Origin: Duganella qianjiadongensis
GTDB taxonomy: Bacteria > Pseudomonadota > Gammaproteobacteria > Burkholderiales > Burkholderiaceae_D
Assembly (NCBI RefSeq): GCF_009857915.1
Contig: NZ_WWCM01000004.1
Coordinates: 244,472-308,471 of the forward strand
Length of the DNA: 64,000 nucleotides
Direction of reading: 5' to 3'
Shown: positions 35,407 through 44,456 of the stretch, in pieces
Position numbering within the stretch: the first letter of the stretch is position 1
Layout of the letters: every line of letters begins with the position of its first letter
Notes under the pieces: model-generated
What the model was told of the DNA's origin: nothing
Database searches by the model: none
The model's input: the letters and a program-made list of their open reading frames with translations, nothing else
Made by a program: the position numbers and the translations under genes

Positions 35407-35427
35407 GGCGCGCCGTAGCGGCGCGCC
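35407..35427 (+). terminator. GC hairpin after the SAM hydrolase gene
   Basis: GGCGCGCCG-TAG-CGGCGCGCC, a 9-bp perfect stem nine bases after the stop. There is no T tract, so termination may be Rho-assisted. Confidence 0.55.
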
Positions 35428-35534
35428 ATGCCACTCGGCATCCCGCACAATTTTGCTCAATTCAAGGACAAGAGGCAGGATGCCAAAAATCATGCAAGAA
35501 ACATTCATCTCCAAATAGCACCCTGCAACTATCC

Positions 35535-38500
35535 ATGCTGAACCACCCGTCTGCCTCCCCCATCTCCCCTGCCTTCCTGTTAGCACCTGCAAAACTGTCC
35601 GCACATCAGCAACAGCGCACGCTGCTGTTCATCATGGGCGACGTCGCTGACCATGCCACGCTGCTCCATGATCTGGCAGCGCAAACGGAGGTACATCTGC
35701 TCGATCCGGCCGCTGACGGGATACGCCAGATTGCAGCCTTGCTGGCCCAGCAGCGGAATATCACGGCACTCCATCTGCTCAGCCACGGCGCAGCGGGCCA
35801 GCTATCTTTAGGTAGCGTCAGCCTGACCATCGCTAAGCTCGACCTCTACCGCGCCGAGTGGCAGGTGATACGGGCAGCGCTGGCGCCCGAGGCAGAAATC
35901 CTGCTGTACGGCTGCGAAATTGCCGCCGACGGTGGTGAGCTTGCCGCAGCGCTGGCACATCGATGCGGCGTACCCGTCGCTGCTTCCAGCAGCCCGACTG
36001 GTGCAGCGGCACTGGGCGGCGACTGGCTGCTCGACTATCACAGCAACAGCATGCAAGCCCGTATCCCATTCAGCCCTGCCGCCATGCGGGGCTATAGTGG
36101 CCTGCTGATGACCGTCAGCAACGGGGCGCAGAGTTTAGCGAATTTCACTGTGGCGCCTAACTATACAGATTTGCGGAACGCCAACTGGACCATAATCAGC
36201 TACCTCGATGGTCAGCATAATTATCTGGATACTGACGGCAGCGTAATCTGGGCCGAAGGCGGATGGCAAGGCGCCAGCACCGGGGCGTATCTCGAGATCA
36301 AACTGAACGCGACCGGCAGCTTCATTCTGACTAGCGCCAGCATCGGCGATCTTGAAAGCTGGCAAGACTCGTCGGGAAACGACTTCAGCAATGTGTATGT
36401 GGTTGGTCTGGCCAATGGCGTGCAGGTGGCCGGCACGTCCACGCATAACAGTACCAATGTCTACGAAGACGACTACAACTTCAGCTATTCGAACTTTAGC
36501 GGTGTGCGTATCGATAGCTTCCGGGTGTACTACACCACGGCTGCAAGTAACTATGTCAACGAACTGGCGCTGAAAGGTTTTTCGATTTCCGCTTACTCCA
36601 GCTCCGCCGTCGGCAGCAACGTCGCGCCCACCTTTATCGGCGCCACCACCACACTCTCTGTCGCACAGAATGCCGGTGCCACCTCGGCCGCCAGCGTGCT
36701 GCATGCTAGCGATACTGACGGCAGCCAGACCCTGAGCTGGACCCAGTACACCGCCCCTAGTCATGGCACGCTGAGCTTCAGCAGCGCCACGGCCGCGACC
36801 GGCAGCAGCGATATCACGCCGGGCGGCACCATCAGCTACACCCCCACCGCAGGCTATGCCGGTACCGACAGTTTTACCGTGCAGGTCAGCGACGGCACAG
36901 GCAGCAGCACGCGCACCATCAGCGTCAGCGTCACCCCCGCCACACCGAGTGCTCCCACGCTGGCTGCCGCCAGCGACAGCGGCAGCAGCAATAGCGATCA
37001 GCTGACCAATGCCGGCTCGCTCAGTTTCAGCGGCACCGGTGCCAGCAGTGACAGCAGCAGCACCGTACGCGTATTCATCGATGCCAATGCCAACGGCAGT
37101 TACGATGCCGGCACCGACCCCACCGCCACGGCCACGCTCTCGTCGGGCAGCTGGAGCGTATCCTCGATCAGCACTTCCGGCCTCGGTGACGGCACCTACC
37201 ATGTGTATGCCATGACCACCAGCGCCACCGGCAGCCTGAGCAGTTCGCGCAGCGCGGCACTCGACGTGACGCTGGATAAGACAGCGCCCACCATTACCGT
37301 CGGTAGCATGGCCCTGTCTGCCGATACGGGCAGCAGCGCCAGCGACTTCATCACCAGTAGCGCCGCCCAGACCATCAGCGCCACCCTGAGCAGCGCCAAA
37401 GGTGCCAGCGACACGCTGCAGGGTTCGCTCGACAATGGCAATAGCTGGACCAGTCTGAATGCCATGCTCAGCGGTACCAGCCTGAGCTGGACCGGGGTCA
37501 CTCTCAGCGCCAGCAATACCATCAAGCTGCGGGTGGTCGATGCGGCCGGCAATGCCGGCAGCACCGCCAGCCAGGCTTACACACTCGATACCAGCACTCC
37601 GTCCGCGCCGTCCGCGCCCGTAATGAGCGCTGCCAGCGATAGCGGCAGCAACCATAGCGACGGCATTAGCAATAACACCACGCCCACCATCACCGGCACG
37701 GGCGAAAGCGGTGCCACCGTGCGCCTGTACGACAGCGATGGCAGCACTGAGCTGGGCAGCGCCAACGTGAGCGGCGGCAACTGGAGCATCACCAGCAGCA
37801 CCCTGAGCAGCGGCAGCCATAATCTGAGCGCCAAGCAGACCGATGCGGCAGGCAATACCAGCACGGCCTCCAGCAATCTGAGCATCGAGATCGACACTAC
37901 AGCCCCCAGTGCACCGGCACTGAGCGCCACCACGGTCCAGCAAAGCAGCGCTACCAGCGGTGCCACCATCGCCACCATCAGCGCTAGCGATAGCCATAGC
38001 ATCAGTTATGCGCTGGCCACGGGTAACGGCAGCAATGATGCCGACAACGGCAGCTTCAGTGTTAGCGGCAGTGCGCTGCAGGCTGCCAGCAACCTGAGCG
38101 CCGGAACTTATGCAATCTATTTGCAGGCCACCGATGTAGCCGGCAATGCCAGCTATCAGAGCTACACCATCAACGTGGTCAATGCACCCGCCATCAGCAG
38201 CATCGCGCGGGCCGGCGGCGCAGCGGCCAGTGTGGCCGCTAGCGCCAGCTCGGTCAGCTATACGGTGACGTTTGACCAGAGCGTCACCGGGGTGGACTTG
38301 AGCGACTTCAGCCTGACCACCAGCGGCAACGCCAGTGCCACGCTGGCATCGCTGAGCGGCAGCGGCAGCACCTATACCGTCACGCTCAATACGCTGGGCG
38401 GCGATGGCACGCTCAGGCTGGACTTGAAAAGCAGCGGCACCGGCATCCAGAACGCCAGCACAGTAGCCATCACCGGCGGCTACACTAGCGGCGCCAGCTA

Positions 38501-40712
38501 CACCCTCGACCACACGGCGCCCGCCGCGCCTGCCACGCCGGCAATGAATGCCGCCAGTGATAGCGGCAATTCCAGCAGCGACGCCATTACCAGCAACACG
38601 ACGCCCGTGTTCAGCGGTACGGCAGAAGCCTCTGCCAGCATCAGTCTGTACGATGGTGCCACCCTGCTCGGCACGGCCAGTGCCGATGGTTCCGGCAACT
38701 GGAGCATTACCGGCAGCACGCTGGCACCGGGCGGCCACAGCATTACAGCCAAGGCCACCGATGCCGCCGGCAACGTTTCGAACGCCAGCAATACACGGGC
38801 CGTTACCATCGACACCAGCGCCAGCGCACCGGCGGGACTGGCACTGGCAGCGGCCAGCGATCACGGCAGTTCGAACAGCGACCGCGTCACCAATCTGGCG
38901 ACGCCGCAGATCACTGGCAGTGCCGAAGCGGGCGCCAGTGTGCGCCTGTACGATACGGACGGCACCACCGTGCTAGGCACCGCCACCGCCGACAACAGCG
39001 GCAACTGGAGCATTTCCAGCAGCAGCCTGGTCAACGGTAGCCATAGCCTGAGCGCGAAACAGACGGATGTAGCAGGCAATGTCTCGGCTGCCAGCAGCAC
39101 GCTCAGCGTCACCATCGATCTGGCTACCCCGTCCGCCCCCTCCGCCCCGCAACTGGCCAGCGCCAGTGACAGCGGCACGCAGGGCGACAACCACACGGAT
39201 ATCACTACGCCCAGCATCACCGGCACGGCAGAAGCCTATGCCACCGTGCGTCTGTACGACAGCGATGGCACTACCGTACTAGGCAGCACCAGCGCCGACG
39301 GCAGTGGCAACTGGAGCATCAGCAGCAGCGCGCTGGGTCTGGGCCTGCACAACCTGAGCGTGCGTCAGACCGACCTCGCCGGCAACCAGTCCGCCACCAG
39401 CGCTACGCTAGGCATCACCATCGACAGCCCGCCGGAACCGGCGATTCCGCTGGTCGACGGCGTGGCCGTCAGCGAACAACTGGTGCTGGGACCGGACGGC
39501 CATTATGTGACCGAGTTGCAGGTTCCCATCGTCACCAGCGACCGCAGCGATTCCAGCGGCAACGGCAATACAGCGGATATTCCTCTGGTGAGCAACAGCG
39601 GCAATACCCTGCTGCTGGCGCAGGTGCCGACCGGTCTGGGACTGAGCAGCAGCGGCAGCAATAGCAGCAACAGCACAGCTTTCCAGCAATCGCTGCTGCA
39701 AGCCATAGGCAACGCCACCGGCACACAAGGCAATAGCGCCCAGAGCAGCCTGATCGGCAGCGCCGGCAGCTTCCTGCACAGTCTGCCCGGCGATGCAGCC
39801 CTGCTGGTTCAGACTATCCGCCCCAGCGATAGCGGCACGGGCGGGGTACTGACCCTTAATGGCACCCAGCAAGGAGGACAGCATACGGCGCTGGTGATCG
39901 ATTGCAGCACCCTGCTCAAACCGATTACGCTCGCGCTGCAGTCGGTCGATTTCGCCAGCGTGATCGGCAGCAGCACCGTGCACCTCAACAGTGGCAGCCA
40001 GATCGTCAGCGACGGTCAGCAGCAGACCTTCGAACTCATGGCCGGCATGGCGGCCAGCATCAACGCCGGCGGCGGCAATGATGTGTTCCAGCTCAGCCGT
40101 TCTGGCGCCGTCAGCGGCGGCGCGCCGCGGGTACAGGGCGATGCCCTCGCCAGCACCACCATCCTGCAGGGTGGACAAGGGGTGGACCGGGTCAGCTTTG
40201 CCGGTCCGGCCAGCGACTACACGGTGGAATACCATCAGGGCTACCAGCTGGTAACGGCCAAGGCCACGCCTAACCAGCATACTCTGCTCATCAATATGGA
40301 ATACCTTGGCTTCGGCGGCTTGAGTCAGGCCATACAGAACCGCGCGGCCTTGGGCACCATTGCCGGCCTGTATCAGCAGATACTGGGACGCCAGGCCGAT
40401 TATCTGGGCATGGACTTCTGGGGCAGCAAGCAGGCTGGCGGCGCGCAGCTCGGCGACGTCGCGCTGGCCATGCTGGGTTCGCAGGAATACAGCCAGAACC
40501 ACGGCAACGCCTTCAACGGCGATGCCGGCCACGATGTGGAAGTGCTTTACCAGAGCCTGTTCGGACGCCATAGCGATGCTGCCGGACTGGCCTTCTGGTC
40601 CGGCCAGCTGCAACATGGCCAGACGCTGGCACAGGTGGCACAGAGTTTTGTCACCGCGGCAGAGATGTCGGCGCACACGGTCGGTGTGGCCGACTGGAAC
40701 TTCTCGCTGTAA
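35535..40712 (+). CDS. Giant surface protein: DUF4347, Ig-like repeats, DUF4214
   Basis: Predicted secreted adhesin of about 1725 residues. An N-terminal DUF4347 domain (about 25-180, with LLSHGAAGQLSLG and ILLYGCEIAADG) is followed by a jellyroll-like segment and a cadherin-like region. Several bacterial Ig-like modules built on TPSAP...ASDSGS...GNWSI...LSAKQTDxAGN follow. A linker rich in Ser, Asn and Gly leads to C-terminal DUF4214 (RQADYLGMDFW, HSDAAGLAFW). There is no Sec signal; such proteins usually leave by a type 1 system, and none is in the window. The start lacks a ribosome site. A 12-codon frame with a good AGAGGCAGG site lies at 35480-35518 in another frame. The gene is monocistronic. 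Confidence 0.85.
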   Translation: MLNHPSASPISPAFLLAPAKLSAHQQQRTLLFIMGDVADHATLLHDLAAQTEVHLLDPAADGIRQIAALLAQQRNITALHLLSHGAAGQLSLGSVSLTIAKLDLYRAEWQVIRAALAPEAEILLYGCEIAADGGELAAALAHRCGVPVAASSSPTGAAALGGDWLLDYHSNSMQARIPFSPAAMRGYSGLLMTVSNGAQSLANFTVAPNYTDLRNANWTIISYLDGQHNYLDTDGSVIWAEGGWQGASTGAYLEIKLNATGSFILTSASIGDLESWQDSSGNDFSNVYVVGLANGVQVAGTSTHNSTNVYEDDYNFSYSNFSGVRIDSFRVYYTTAASNYVNELALKGFSISAYSSSAVGSNVAPTFIGATTTLSVAQNAGATSAASVLHASDTDGSQTLSWTQYTAPSHGTLSFSSATAATGSSDITPGGTISYTPTAGYAGTDSFTVQVSDGTGSSTRTISVSVTPATPSAPTLAAASDSGSSNSDQLTNAGSLSFSGTGASSDSSSTVRVFIDANANGSYDAGTDPTATATLSSGSWSVSSISTSGLGDGTYHVYAMTTSATGSLSSSRSAALDVTLDKTAPTITVGSMALSADTGSSASDFITSSAAQTISATLSSAKGASDTLQGSLDNGNSWTSLNAMLSGTSLSWTGVTLSASNTIKLRVVDAAGNAGSTASQAYTLDTSTPSAPSAPVMSAASDSGSNHSDGISNNTTPTITGTGESGATVRLYDSDGSTELGSANVSGGNWSITSSTLSSGSHNLSAKQTDAAGNTSTASSNLSIEIDTTAPSAPALSATTVQQSSATSGATIATISASDSHSISYALATGNGSNDADNGSFSVSGSALQAASNLSAGTYAIYLQATDVAGNASYQSYTINVVNAPAISSIARAGGAAASVAASASSVSYTVTFDQSVTGVDLSDFSLTTSGNASATLASLSGSGSTYTVTLNTLGGDGTLRLDLKSSGTGIQNASTVAITGGYTSGASYTLDHTAPAAPATPAMNAASDSGNSSSDAITSNTTPVFSGTAEASASISLYDGATLLGTASADGSGNWSITGSTLAPGGHSITAKATDAAGNVSNASNTRAVTIDTSASAPAGLALAAASDHGSSNSDRVTNLATPQITGSAEAGASVRLYDTDGTTVLGTATADNSGNWSISSSSLVNGSHSLSAKQTDVAGNVSAASSTLSVTIDLATPSAPSAPQLASASDSGTQGDNHTDITTPSITGTAEAYATVRLYDSDGTTVLGSTSADGSGNWSISSSALGLGLHNLSVRQTDLAGNQSATSATLGITIDSPPEPAIPLVDGVAVSEQLVLGPDGHYVTELQVPIVTSDRSDSSGNGNTADIPLVSNSGNTLLLAQVPTGLGLSSSGSNSSNSTAFQQSLLQAIGNATGTQGNSAQSSLIGSAGSFLHSLPGDAALLVQTIRPSDSGTGGVLTLNGTQQGGQHTALVIDCSTLLKPITLALQSVDFASVIGSSTVHLNSGSQIVSDGQQQTFELMAGMAASINAGGGNDVFQLSRSGAVSGGAPRVQGDALASTTILQGGQGVDRVSFAGPASDYTVEYHQGYQLVTAKATPNQHTLLINMEYLGFGGLSQAIQNRAALGTIAGLYQQILGRQADYLGMDFWGSKQAGGAQLGDVALAMLGSQEYSQNHGNAFNGDAGHDVEVLYQSLFGRHSDAAGLAFWSGQLQHGQTLAQVAQSFVTAAEMSAHTVGVADWNFSL
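37590..39430 (+). repeat. Tandem-like DNA repeats coding Ig-like modules
   Basis: At least four modules of about 90-100 codons (starting near 37600, 38530, 38830 and 39130) share long stretches at both DNA and protein level. Examples are the coding sequence for VRLYDSDG(S/T)T and for (S/N)GNWSI(S/T)SS. Two unrelated modules (37910-38500) interrupt them. The pattern is typical of repeat-number variation in adhesins. Confidence 0.75.
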
Positions 40713-40726
40713 GAGCGTGGCCGCTA

Positions 40727-40753
40727 CGCGGATGGGCTGGCAGCCCATCCGCG
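40727..40753. terminator. Bidirectional hairpin between convergent genes
   Basis: CGCGGATGGGC pairs perfectly with GCCCATCCGCG around a 5-base loop, between the stop of the giant surface gene and the stop of the convergent beta-galactosidase gene. Confidence 0.65.
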
Positions 40754-40760
40754 TGTCAGC

Positions 40761-42641
40761 CTAGCGCACGGCTGGCGTATCGAACACCGGTTCGGCCAGC
40801 CCCTGCATGGTGCTGGCCGTCGGCGCGGCAGTACTGAGCAGCAGCACCTCATTGGCCCCCGCTTTGAGCCAAGAGGCCGGCAGGTACAGCGTCTGCTGCG
40901 GCCCGATCTGCCAGTAGCGCCCCAGATGGTGGCCGTTCACCCACACCTGCCCCTTGCCCCAGCCACGCGTATCGAGGAAGGTATCCACCGGACGTGCAAG
41001 TTGCAGCGTACCGCGCCAGAAACCGGGCGGCGCCAAGTCTGCACCGGCAGCCTGACCATCAGCCCGTGCCGCTAACGCCTGCGGCGCCAGCCTGGCCAGA
41101 CTGGCGCTATCGAGCGGCAAGGGATAGACCATCCAGTCTTCCAGTTCCTCATCACCCAGCTTGACGCCGCGCGTAATACCTTTGTTATCGTCCACCAGCT
41201 TGGCACCAAAGCCGATACGTCCCATAGCTTCCACCAGCAGATCGAGCTGGGTACCCGCGGGAAGATCCACAGTCAGCGTGCTTTCGTTCAGACGCCGGTC
41301 CAGCCGTCCTATTACTTTGCCATCGGCCAGCACGGTGGCCTGATCGTGCAGCCCTTCCAGCACCAGCTTGCCCTGCGCCGCCTGAGCGAGTTTTTTGCGG
41401 TACAGGATATAACCGTAATTCTGGCCATATTCCTCCATTGCCCGCGCCCAGCGCGATGGCTGCCCTTGCGACAGCTGCGGCAGTTGCGCCAGCACGCTGC
41501 CAGCCGGCTGCATGGCAAACGACGCAATAGCCTGCGGCTGCGGCGCGGCAGGTACCGCTGGCAATGGTCGCGACAGGTGGCGCGCGATGACGCTGCGCAG
41601 CGCATGGTATTTGGCAGTGGGCCGGCCCGCTTCATCGAGCGCGGCATCGTAATCGTAGCTGGTGGTATCAGGCTGATATGGCTCCTTGCCCGAGTAGTTG
41701 GCGCCGGCCAGCCAGCCGAAGCTGGTCCCGCCATGGAACATGTAGATGTTGAACGACACACCCTGCTGCATCATCCATTCCACGGTGCGCGCCGCGTCTT
41801 CCGGGCTCTGGCTGTGGTGCTGCTCGCCCCAATGGTCGAACCATCCCGCCCAGTATTCGCCCGCCATACGCAGTCCCTGCGGGCGCCACGCCGCCAGTTC
41901 CGCGATCGATGCTCTGGCGTCGTCGGCGCCGCCGCCGAAATTGACCACGGCCGGAATATCGGCCAGCGTACCGCCTTCGAATAGCCGCCCGGCGCCACCG
42001 TCGGAGGTGAACAGGGGCGCATCGAAGCCGGCACGCTGCATCTGCGCGCGCACGGCACGCAGATAGTCATGATCACGGCCGAAAGAACCGTATTCGTTCT
42101 CCAGTTGCAGCATCAGTATGGGGCCGCCACGGCTGCTCTGCAGGTCGGCCACCTCCTTTGCCAGCCGCTTGAAATAGCGCGCACTGGCAGCCAGATAGCG
42201 CGTGTCCATCGAACGCACGCGCAGCCCCGGCGTGCGCAGCAGCCATGCAGGGAAGCCGCCGAAATCCACCTCGGCGCATACATAGGGCCCGGGCCGCAGC
42301 ACTACCTGCAGCCCCTCCTCCGCTGCCGTGCGGATAAAAGTACGGATATCGTTCTGACCGCTGAAATCCCACTGGCCCGGCTGCGGCTCATGCTGCGACC
42401 AGAAGGCGTAGGTGGTGATGGTATTGAGACCCATGGCGCGCGCCATGCGCAAGCGCTCGCGCCATGCGGCGCGAGGGATACGCGGATAATGCATCTCGCC
42501 GGAGCGGATCACGAAGGGCTGGCCGTCCAGCTTGAACTGCGCCCCTTCGATGGCAAAGTGCGGCACCGGCGCCGCCAGCGCGACGCTGCCTGCAGCGCAA
42601 GCCAGCGCCAGTAGGCCCGCCATGATCAGATTCTTCTTCAA
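40761..42641 (-). CDS. Exported GH35 beta-galactosidase
   Basis: Glycoside hydrolase of family 35, 626 residues with signal peptide ending ALAA. The barrel shows the hallmark GEMHYPRIP and RPGPYVCAEVDFGGFPAWL. The acid/base is Glu183 in LENEYGSFG and the nucleophile Glu262 in AGEYWAGW. C-terminal jelly-roll domains (TFLDTRGWGKGQVWVNGHHLGRYW) complete the family architecture. It would remove terminal beta-galactose from oligosaccharides in the periplasm. There are no neighbouring sugar transport genes. The 255 bases upstream of it hold no gene that I can support. Confidence 0.94.
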   Translation of the reverse strand: MKKNLIMAGLLALACAAGSVALAAPVPHFAIEGAQFKLDGQPFVIRSGEMHYPRIPRAAWRERLRMARAMGLNTITTYAFWSQHEPQPGQWDFSGQNDIRTFIRTAAEEGLQVVLRPGPYVCAEVDFGGFPAWLLRTPGLRVRSMDTRYLAASARYFKRLAKEVADLQSSRGGPILMLQLENEYGSFGRDHDYLRAVRAQMQRAGFDAPLFTSDGGAGRLFEGGTLADIPAVVNFGGGADDARASIAELAAWRPQGLRMAGEYWAGWFDHWGEQHHSQSPEDAARTVEWMMQQGVSFNIYMFHGGTSFGWLAGANYSGKEPYQPDTTSYDYDAALDEAGRPTAKYHALRSVIARHLSRPLPAVPAAPQPQAIASFAMQPAGSVLAQLPQLSQGQPSRWARAMEEYGQNYGYILYRKKLAQAAQGKLVLEGLHDQATVLADGKVIGRLDRRLNESTLTVDLPAGTQLDLLVEAMGRIGFGAKLVDDNKGITRGVKLGDEELEDWMVYPLPLDSASLARLAPQALAARADGQAAGADLAPPGFWRGTLQLARPVDTFLDTRGWGKGQVWVNGHHLGRYWQIGPQQTLYLPASWLKAGANEVLLLSTAAPTASTMQGLAEPVFDTPAVR

Positions 42642-42896
42642 TTTAAGCTACTCCCACAGCAGAACCGGCAGTTCCAGAATACAACTGCACAGGCAAGCCG
42701 CGCCTGCCACAGCAAGGACTCTAAAAAACAAATCCCAGAGTGGTCAACCAAAAGAAAGTAAATCGGAAGGTTATGCGGGTCAAATCTGCAAAATATCTTT
42801 CGTTTTCCCATTTCGGAAAGCGATCGACTTTTGCTTTAGTCGCGTATTCGCAACAACTTCGCCCATGCTGACCGATCTACCAGCTCAGGTCACATT

Positions 42897-43172
42897 TCAG
42901 ATTTTCAGCATTGCGGCCAACAGCAGACATAACAGGCAGCTCCAGCCCGAGAATAGCCAGCGCAGCACAAACCGCACTGGCACATAGCCCACACCACGCA
43001 CCAGCCCCGTGCTCATGGCTGCGAAGAGCAGCGCGGCCAGCATATGATCGGCGCTGCCATCGGCCCGCTGGAACATGGGCGGGTACAGCGTCGCCGCCAG
43101 CATCAGCAGCAAGCCCGCAGCCAGACTGGGACCGTGCAGGCGCGAGAACTGTTGCTGCTGCGTCGTGCTCAT
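42897..43172 (-). CDS. ybgE: Cyd operon protein YbgE family
   Basis: Small inner-membrane protein of 91 residues at the end of the cyd operon. Three hydrophobic segments are visible: SLAAGLLLMLAATLYPP, HMLAALLFAAMSTGLVRGVGY and the C-terminal LCLLLAAMLKI. The GVGYVPVRFVLRWLFSGWSC stretch is typical of YbgE-type proteins. The start overlaps the cydX stop as ATGA. Its exact role is unknown; it is thought to belong with cytochrome bd assembly or stability. Confidence 0.85.
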   Translation of the reverse strand: MSTTQQQQFSRLHGPSLAAGLLLMLAATLYPPMFQRADGSADHMLAALLFAAMSTGLVRGVGYVPVRFVLRWLFSGWSCLLCLLLAAMLKI

Positions 43173-43291
43173 GGCTGCCCTTCCTCGACTTGGCTCGCTA
43201 CGCGTGCCGCCTGATTCTCGCCCCACATGGCGTTCAGGATCGCCAGCGCTAGCGCAAAGCCCACACCCAGTATCCAGGCAAAGTACCACAT
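43169..43291 (-). CDS. cydX: CydX, small subunit of cytochrome bd oxidase
   Basis: A 40-residue single-helix membrane subunit that stabilises the CydAB haems. It begins MWYFAWILGVGFALALAILN and has the conserved Trp-Gly-Glu (AMWGEN) after the helix, followed by a polar tail. An AAGGAG site precedes the ATG, 28 bases after cydB, and its stop overlaps ybgE. Confidence 0.93.
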   Translation of the reverse strand: MWYFAWILGVGFALALAILNAMWGENQAARVASQVEEGQP

Positions 43292-43319
43292 GATTTTCTC
43301 CTTTTCGAAATGGCTGACG

Positions 43320-44456
43320 TTAATAGAGCGTATGCTCATGCCGCGCAATATGTGCCGTCGTCACCTTGCCGCGCATGACGCGATAGGCCCACGCGGTGTA
43401 GGCAATCACCAGCGGCATGAAAATCAGCGTCGCCCACAACATAATGGCCAGACTCAGGTGGCTGGACACGCTATCCCATACCGTCAGGCTGGCATTGGGC
43501 ATAGCCGACGATGGCAGCACGAAGGGGAACATGGACGCCCCCGCCGTGCCGATCACGCCGACCAGCGCCAGCGACGACAGCACGAAAGCCGGCAGCGTCC
43601 TGCGCTGCACGAGCAGCAACGCGGCCAGCAGCGCACCGCCCAGTCCCAGCGCAGGCAGCAGCCATAGCATGGGCTGGCGCGCATAATTGTCCATCCACGC
43701 CCCCGCTACACGCACCACGGTCTTGCCCAGCACATCGGGCAAGGCGGCAGTATCAATGACGGAGGTGATGCGGTAGCCGGCTATGCTCTGCAGCCAGACG
43801 CCCGCGGCAGCAAAACTCAGGCACAGCAGCACGGCGGCCAGTACGCCAGCGCGTATGGCGCGGGTCTGCAATTGCCCTTCCGTGCGGTGCGCCAGATAGG
43901 CGCCGCCCTGCATGGTCAGCATGGCGCTGCTCACCACACCGCTCAGCAGGGCAAACGGATTGAGCAACTGCCAGAAACTGCCCGTGTAAGTCGATACCAG
44001 ATACTGGTCGAAGTGGAAAGGCACACCCTGCAGCAGATTGCCGAACGCAATGCCGAACACCAGTGGCGGTACGGCACCGCCCACGAACAGCCCCCAGTCC
44101 CACACGCTGCGCCACAGCGGATGGTGGATCTTGCTGCGGTAATCGAAGCCTACCGGACGGAAGAACAACGCCCACAGCACCAGCATCATGGCCCAGTAAA
44201 AGCCGCTGAACGCGGTGGCATACACCACCGGCCATGCCGCGAACAAGGCGCCGCCAGCGGTGATAAACCACACCTGATTGCCGTCCCAGTGCGGGCCCAC
44301 GGTGTTGATCACCACGCGCCGTTCCAGATCGCTGCGTCCCACATAAGGCAGCAGCGTGCCCACGCCCATGTCGTGGCCATCCATGATGGCAAAGCCCACC
44401 AGCAGCACGCCTACCAGCAACCACCAGATGATTTTCAAAGTGCCGTAATCAAGCAT
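43320..44456 (-). CDS. cydB: Cytochrome bd ubiquinol oxidase subunit II
   Basis: Integral membrane subunit of the bd-type terminal oxidase, 378 residues and about nine helices. Family markers are WWLLVGVLLVGFAIMDGHDMGVGTLLP at the N-terminus, ERRVVINTVGPHWDGNQVWF, and PSSAMPNASLTVWDS near the end. The start overlaps the cydA stop by eight bases. It partners CydA and CydX in high-affinity, proton-motive but non-pumping respiration. Confidence 0.97.
   Translation of the reverse strand: MLDYGTLKIIWWLLVGVLLVGFAIMDGHDMGVGTLLPYVGRSDLERRVVINTVGPHWDGNQVWFITAGGALFAAWPVVYATAFSGFYWAMMLVLWALFFRPVGFDYRSKIHHPLWRSVWDWGLFVGGAVPPLVFGIAFGNLLQGVPFHFDQYLVSTYTGSFWQLLNPFALLSGVVSSAMLTMQGGAYLAHRTEGQLQTRAIRAGVLAAVLLCLSFAAAGVWLQSIAGYRITSVIDTAALPDVLGKTVVRVAGAWMDNYARQPMLWLLPALGLGGALLAALLLVQRRTLPAFVLSSLALVGVIGTAGASMFPFVLPSSAMPNASLTVWDSVSSHLSLAIMLWATLIFMPLVIAYTAWAYRVMRGKVTTAHIARHEHTLY

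Noticed and set aside
36135..38864. 909-codon minus-strand frame opposite the giant surface gene
   Set aside because: Ala/Gly/Arg-rich shadow created by the repeated Ser/Ala/Gly codons of the real gene.
37590..39430. CRISPR-like regular repeats
   Set aside because: Repeat units are about 300 bases, in frame and protein-coding; there are no short identical repeats with unique spacers, and no cas genes.
43227..43667. Plus-strand frames across the cydX-cydB region
   Set aside because: They lie opposite cydX and cydB, both recognised with family motifs and coupled starts.
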